Below, in pieces: positions 62,405 to 64,000 of a stretch of 64,000 nt of DNA. The position numbers and the translations under genes are program-made. The number at the start of each line of letters is the position of its first letter. The stretch's first letter is position 1. The stretch covers positions 558,001-622,000 of the forward strand of contig CALCII010000011.1 in NCBI GenBank assembly GCA_937907395.1. The letters are read 5' to 3'. Origin of the DNA: an uncultured Chitinophagaceae bacterium. GTDB taxonomy: Bacteria > Bacteroidota > Bacteroidia > Chitinophagales > Chitinophagaceae. Below the pieces are notes generated by a model, which was not told the origin of the DNA, made no database searches, and saw only the letters and a list, made by a program, of their open reading frames with translations.

Positions 62405-62412
62405 TAACTTTG
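62405..62412 (+). promoter_or_regulatory. Putative -7 promoter box of the MscS gene
   Basis: TAACTTTG fits TAnnTTTG and ends 4 bases before the ATG at 62417; a TTTG at 62386-62389 lies 15 bases upstream, slightly close. Confidence 0.5.
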
Positions 62413-62416
62413 CAGC

Positions 62417-63490
62417 ATGCCTCAATTTTTACAACAACCGTTTCTCGATAATCCATTAATCAGTTATTTGTGGGTGCTGGTGATTGTGCTGGCCATTCTG
62501 TTTTTGAAGAAAATTATTTCCCGTTTTTTATGTGGATTGTTGTATCGCCTGTTTCCACAAGCCAAACAATACGTGAGCAGGGATCAGTTTGTGGAACTGG
62601 TGCTCATACCTATGCAATGGTTTATTATGATCATTGTGCTTGTGTTCTCACTCAATAAACTCAGGTTCCCTTCTGCCTTTGAATTTGAATTGTATAAAAT
62701 CACAACAAAAGAATTGTTTGATGCGGTTGGTCGTGCATTGATTGTGATTTATTTCATCCGTGTGGTTCGCCGCTTTATTGATTTTCTGGCCTTGGTATTT
62801 GAAGTAAAAGCCAATCAAACAGTCGATCAGACAGATAATCAACTCGTTGTTTTTTTCCGGGATTTTTTCAAAGTAGTGGCACTCATAATTGGCGTGCTCA
62901 TGTTCTCAAGGTTTGTATTGAACTTCAATATTTCAAACCTCATCACCGGGCTCAGTATCGTTACCGCAGCTATTGCGTTGGCAACCAGGGAAAGTCTTGA
63001 AAACCTCATTGCATCATTTATCATCTTTTTTGATAAACCGTTTACGCTGGGTGATCTGGTGAAAGTGGAAAGTATTGCCGGTACAGTGGAGAAGATTGGT
63101 TTACGCAGCACCCGCATCCGTACCGATCATAAAACATTTGTAACCGTTCCCAATAAAAAAATGGTGGACAGTATTCTGGATAATCTCACACAGCGAACGC
63201 AACGCAAAGCTGAGATCCGGCTGGAAGTGGATGTACTCACCACTTCGGCACAGTTGCTGCAGTTGGTTGAAAAAGCGGAGTTGTTATTGCAACAACATGA
63301 AATGATTCAGAGCGGTACTGTCTTTGTTGTGGAGATTGGCGCTAAATCCATTATTGTGCAAGTGGATTATTTCACACAGGTGATTGAAATGAGTCAGTTT
63401 AATGCTTTGAAGCAAACCATGAACCTGGAATTGTTGCAAATACTCAACACACTGCAGATAGACCTGGCAGCAAAAAGAATGAATAATTAA
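62417..63490 (+). CDS. MscS-family mechanosensitive channel
   Basis: 357 residues with about four N-terminal helices, the pore-lining helix region NISNLITGLSIVTAAIALAT and ESLENLIASFIIFFDKPFTL, then the conserved beta domain GDLVKVESIAGTVEKIGLRSTRIRT with VPNKKMVDS. It opens under membrane tension to release solutes in osmotic downshock. It is a separate transcription unit by its promoter box. Confidence 0.92.
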   Translation: MPQFLQQPFLDNPLISYLWVLVIVLAILFLKKIISRFLCGLLYRLFPQAKQYVSRDQFVELVLIPMQWFIMIIVLVFSLNKLRFPSAFEFELYKITTKELFDAVGRALIVIYFIRVVRRFIDFLALVFEVKANQTVDQTDNQLVVFFRDFFKVVALIIGVLMFSRFVLNFNISNLITGLSIVTAAIALATRESLENLIASFIIFFDKPFTLGDLVKVESIAGTVEKIGLRSTRIRTDHKTFVTVPNKKMVDSILDNLTQRTQRKAEIRLEVDVLTTSAQLLQLVEKAELLLQQHEMIQSGTVFVVEIGAKSIIVQVDYFTQVIEMSQFNALKQTMNLELLQILNTLQIDLAAKRMNN

Positions 63491-63503
63491 TAATGAATAA
63501 TTA

Positions 63504-64000
63504 TTAGTGAATCGTTGCTAAAATTTCTCCCAATTCTTTATCATACAAACCATACTTGCCATATTCTTCAATACGGCCGTATTCTTTTCCATCTTTCATA
63601 ATAAGAATCGTAGGGGCTTTTGTTACACCCAGAGTTTCACAAAGCGATCCCAATGTTGTTTTCTGACGGTCAACTCCAATTACGGTAATACGTTTGGGAT
63701 TAAACTGAACTTGGTCCAGCAGTTTCAGCAACTGCGGATAGATCACCTGTGAATCTTCGCACCAGGTGCCCACAAAAATGAGGATGTAAATACTGTCTTT
63801 TACACGTGTGAGTTGCGTTACTGCTTCGGCATTGGGTTTGTACCAGCTGATGTCGTTATGCATCCATTTGAAGGCTGTATCATTTGAAAGGATTTCTCTT
63901 GTAACGATTCCTTTCAATGTTTTTTGTCCGTTTTTAGGATCCTTTAAAACTTCGTATTGTGCCTGTGAAAAACTGTTGAGTGCCAGTACTAAAAAAACGG
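63504..64000 (-). CDS. Secreted thioredoxin-fold protein with single-cysteine motif, 5' end cut
   Basis: Partial; the N-terminus runs off the right edge. The frame continues upstream of the TTG at 63917 through a signal peptide (FLVLALNSFSQAQ), so the true start is beyond base 64000. The thioredoxin fold is seen as YILIFVGTWCEDSQVIYPQL, the VIGVDRQKTT strand and the cis-proline loop TKAPTILIMKDGKE. The active site reads WCEDS, with one Cys, so it is not a normal CxxC oxidoreductase; it may act as a chaperone or be an isomerase-like relative. Confidence 0.8.
   Translation of the reverse strand, partial: VFLVLALNSFSQAQYEVLKDPKNGQKTLKGIVTREILSNDTAFKWMHNDISWYKPNAEAVTQLTRVKDSIYILIFVGTWCEDSQVIYPQLLKLLDQVQFNPKRITVIGVDRQKTTLGSLCETLGVTKAPTILIMKDGKEYGRIEEYGKYGLYDKELGEILATIH

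Noticed and set aside
1..64000. tRNA or rRNA genes
   Set aside because: No cloverleaf-like sequence with a TTCGA-type arm was noticed in the gaps. A covariance search would be needed to exclude one fully.

Overview
The window is chromosomal DNA of a Bacteroidota bacterium, most likely of the family Chitinophagaceae. The evidence is the mutY-ssb-gldE-gldD gliding block, the long Bacteroidota-type IspG, a 31-residue AURKAIP1/COX24-like basic protein, Bacteroidota lipoprotein signal peptides, no Shine-Dalgarno sequences, and repeated TAnnTTTG -7 boxes a few bases before start codons. About 58 protein genes were called. No tRNA, rRNA, CRISPR array or transposase was seen.

Layout. 1-10 kb: end of kbl, a lipoprotein, an OXA-type class D beta-lactamase, BatB/BatC, ispG, a lipoprotein, nadB and two tandem LpxL-like acyltransferases. 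10-20 kb: persulfide dioxygenase-rhodanese with an ArsR regulator, tsaB, a 3-hydroxyacyl-CoA-dehydrogenase-like gene, ridA, and a complete RND efflux operon (adaptor, pump, outer-membrane channel). 20-33.6 kb: RNase G, small basic protein, TPR protein, HU, mutY, ssb, gldE, gldD, DUF3109, lutB, a polysaccharide deacetylase, rluF, a DMT transporter and purH. 33.7-35.9 kb: a single A+T-rich NACHT-ATPase gene bounded by 15-bp direct repeats. 36-50.6 kb: comEC, then the two halves of carB enclosing a 9.5 kb island. 50.8-64 kb: M23 peptidase, a peroxiredoxin with a histone-H1-like tail, a palindromic repeat array, icd, birA, rsfS, ftsH, lutC, a gamma-glutamylcyclotransferase fold protein, lpxH, a secreted protein, an MscS channel and a thioredoxin-like protein.

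Two regions stand out. (1) The carbamoyl-phosphate synthase large subunit is encoded as separate N-terminal (48989-50632) and C-terminal (38127-39320) halves, broken exactly at the linker between its two ATP-grasp units. Between them lies a SxtI-type O-carbamoyltransferase with SxtJ-like and SxtK/DUF5989-like small membrane proteins, two SGNH hydrolases, two membrane-anchored sulfatase/phosphotransferase-fold proteins and a polytopic membrane protein. This looks like an envelope-glycan carbamoylation system nested inside the gene for the enzyme that makes its donor. (2) A NACHT STAND ATPase, a class with known antiphage members, sits between comEC and purH. The 15-bp repeats at its edges duplicate the comEC 3' end, and that sequence also carries the -33 element of the purH promoter, so both neighbours stay intact.

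Most other genes are ordinary housekeeping genes in short operons. All functions are inferred from reading the sequence; no database search was run.
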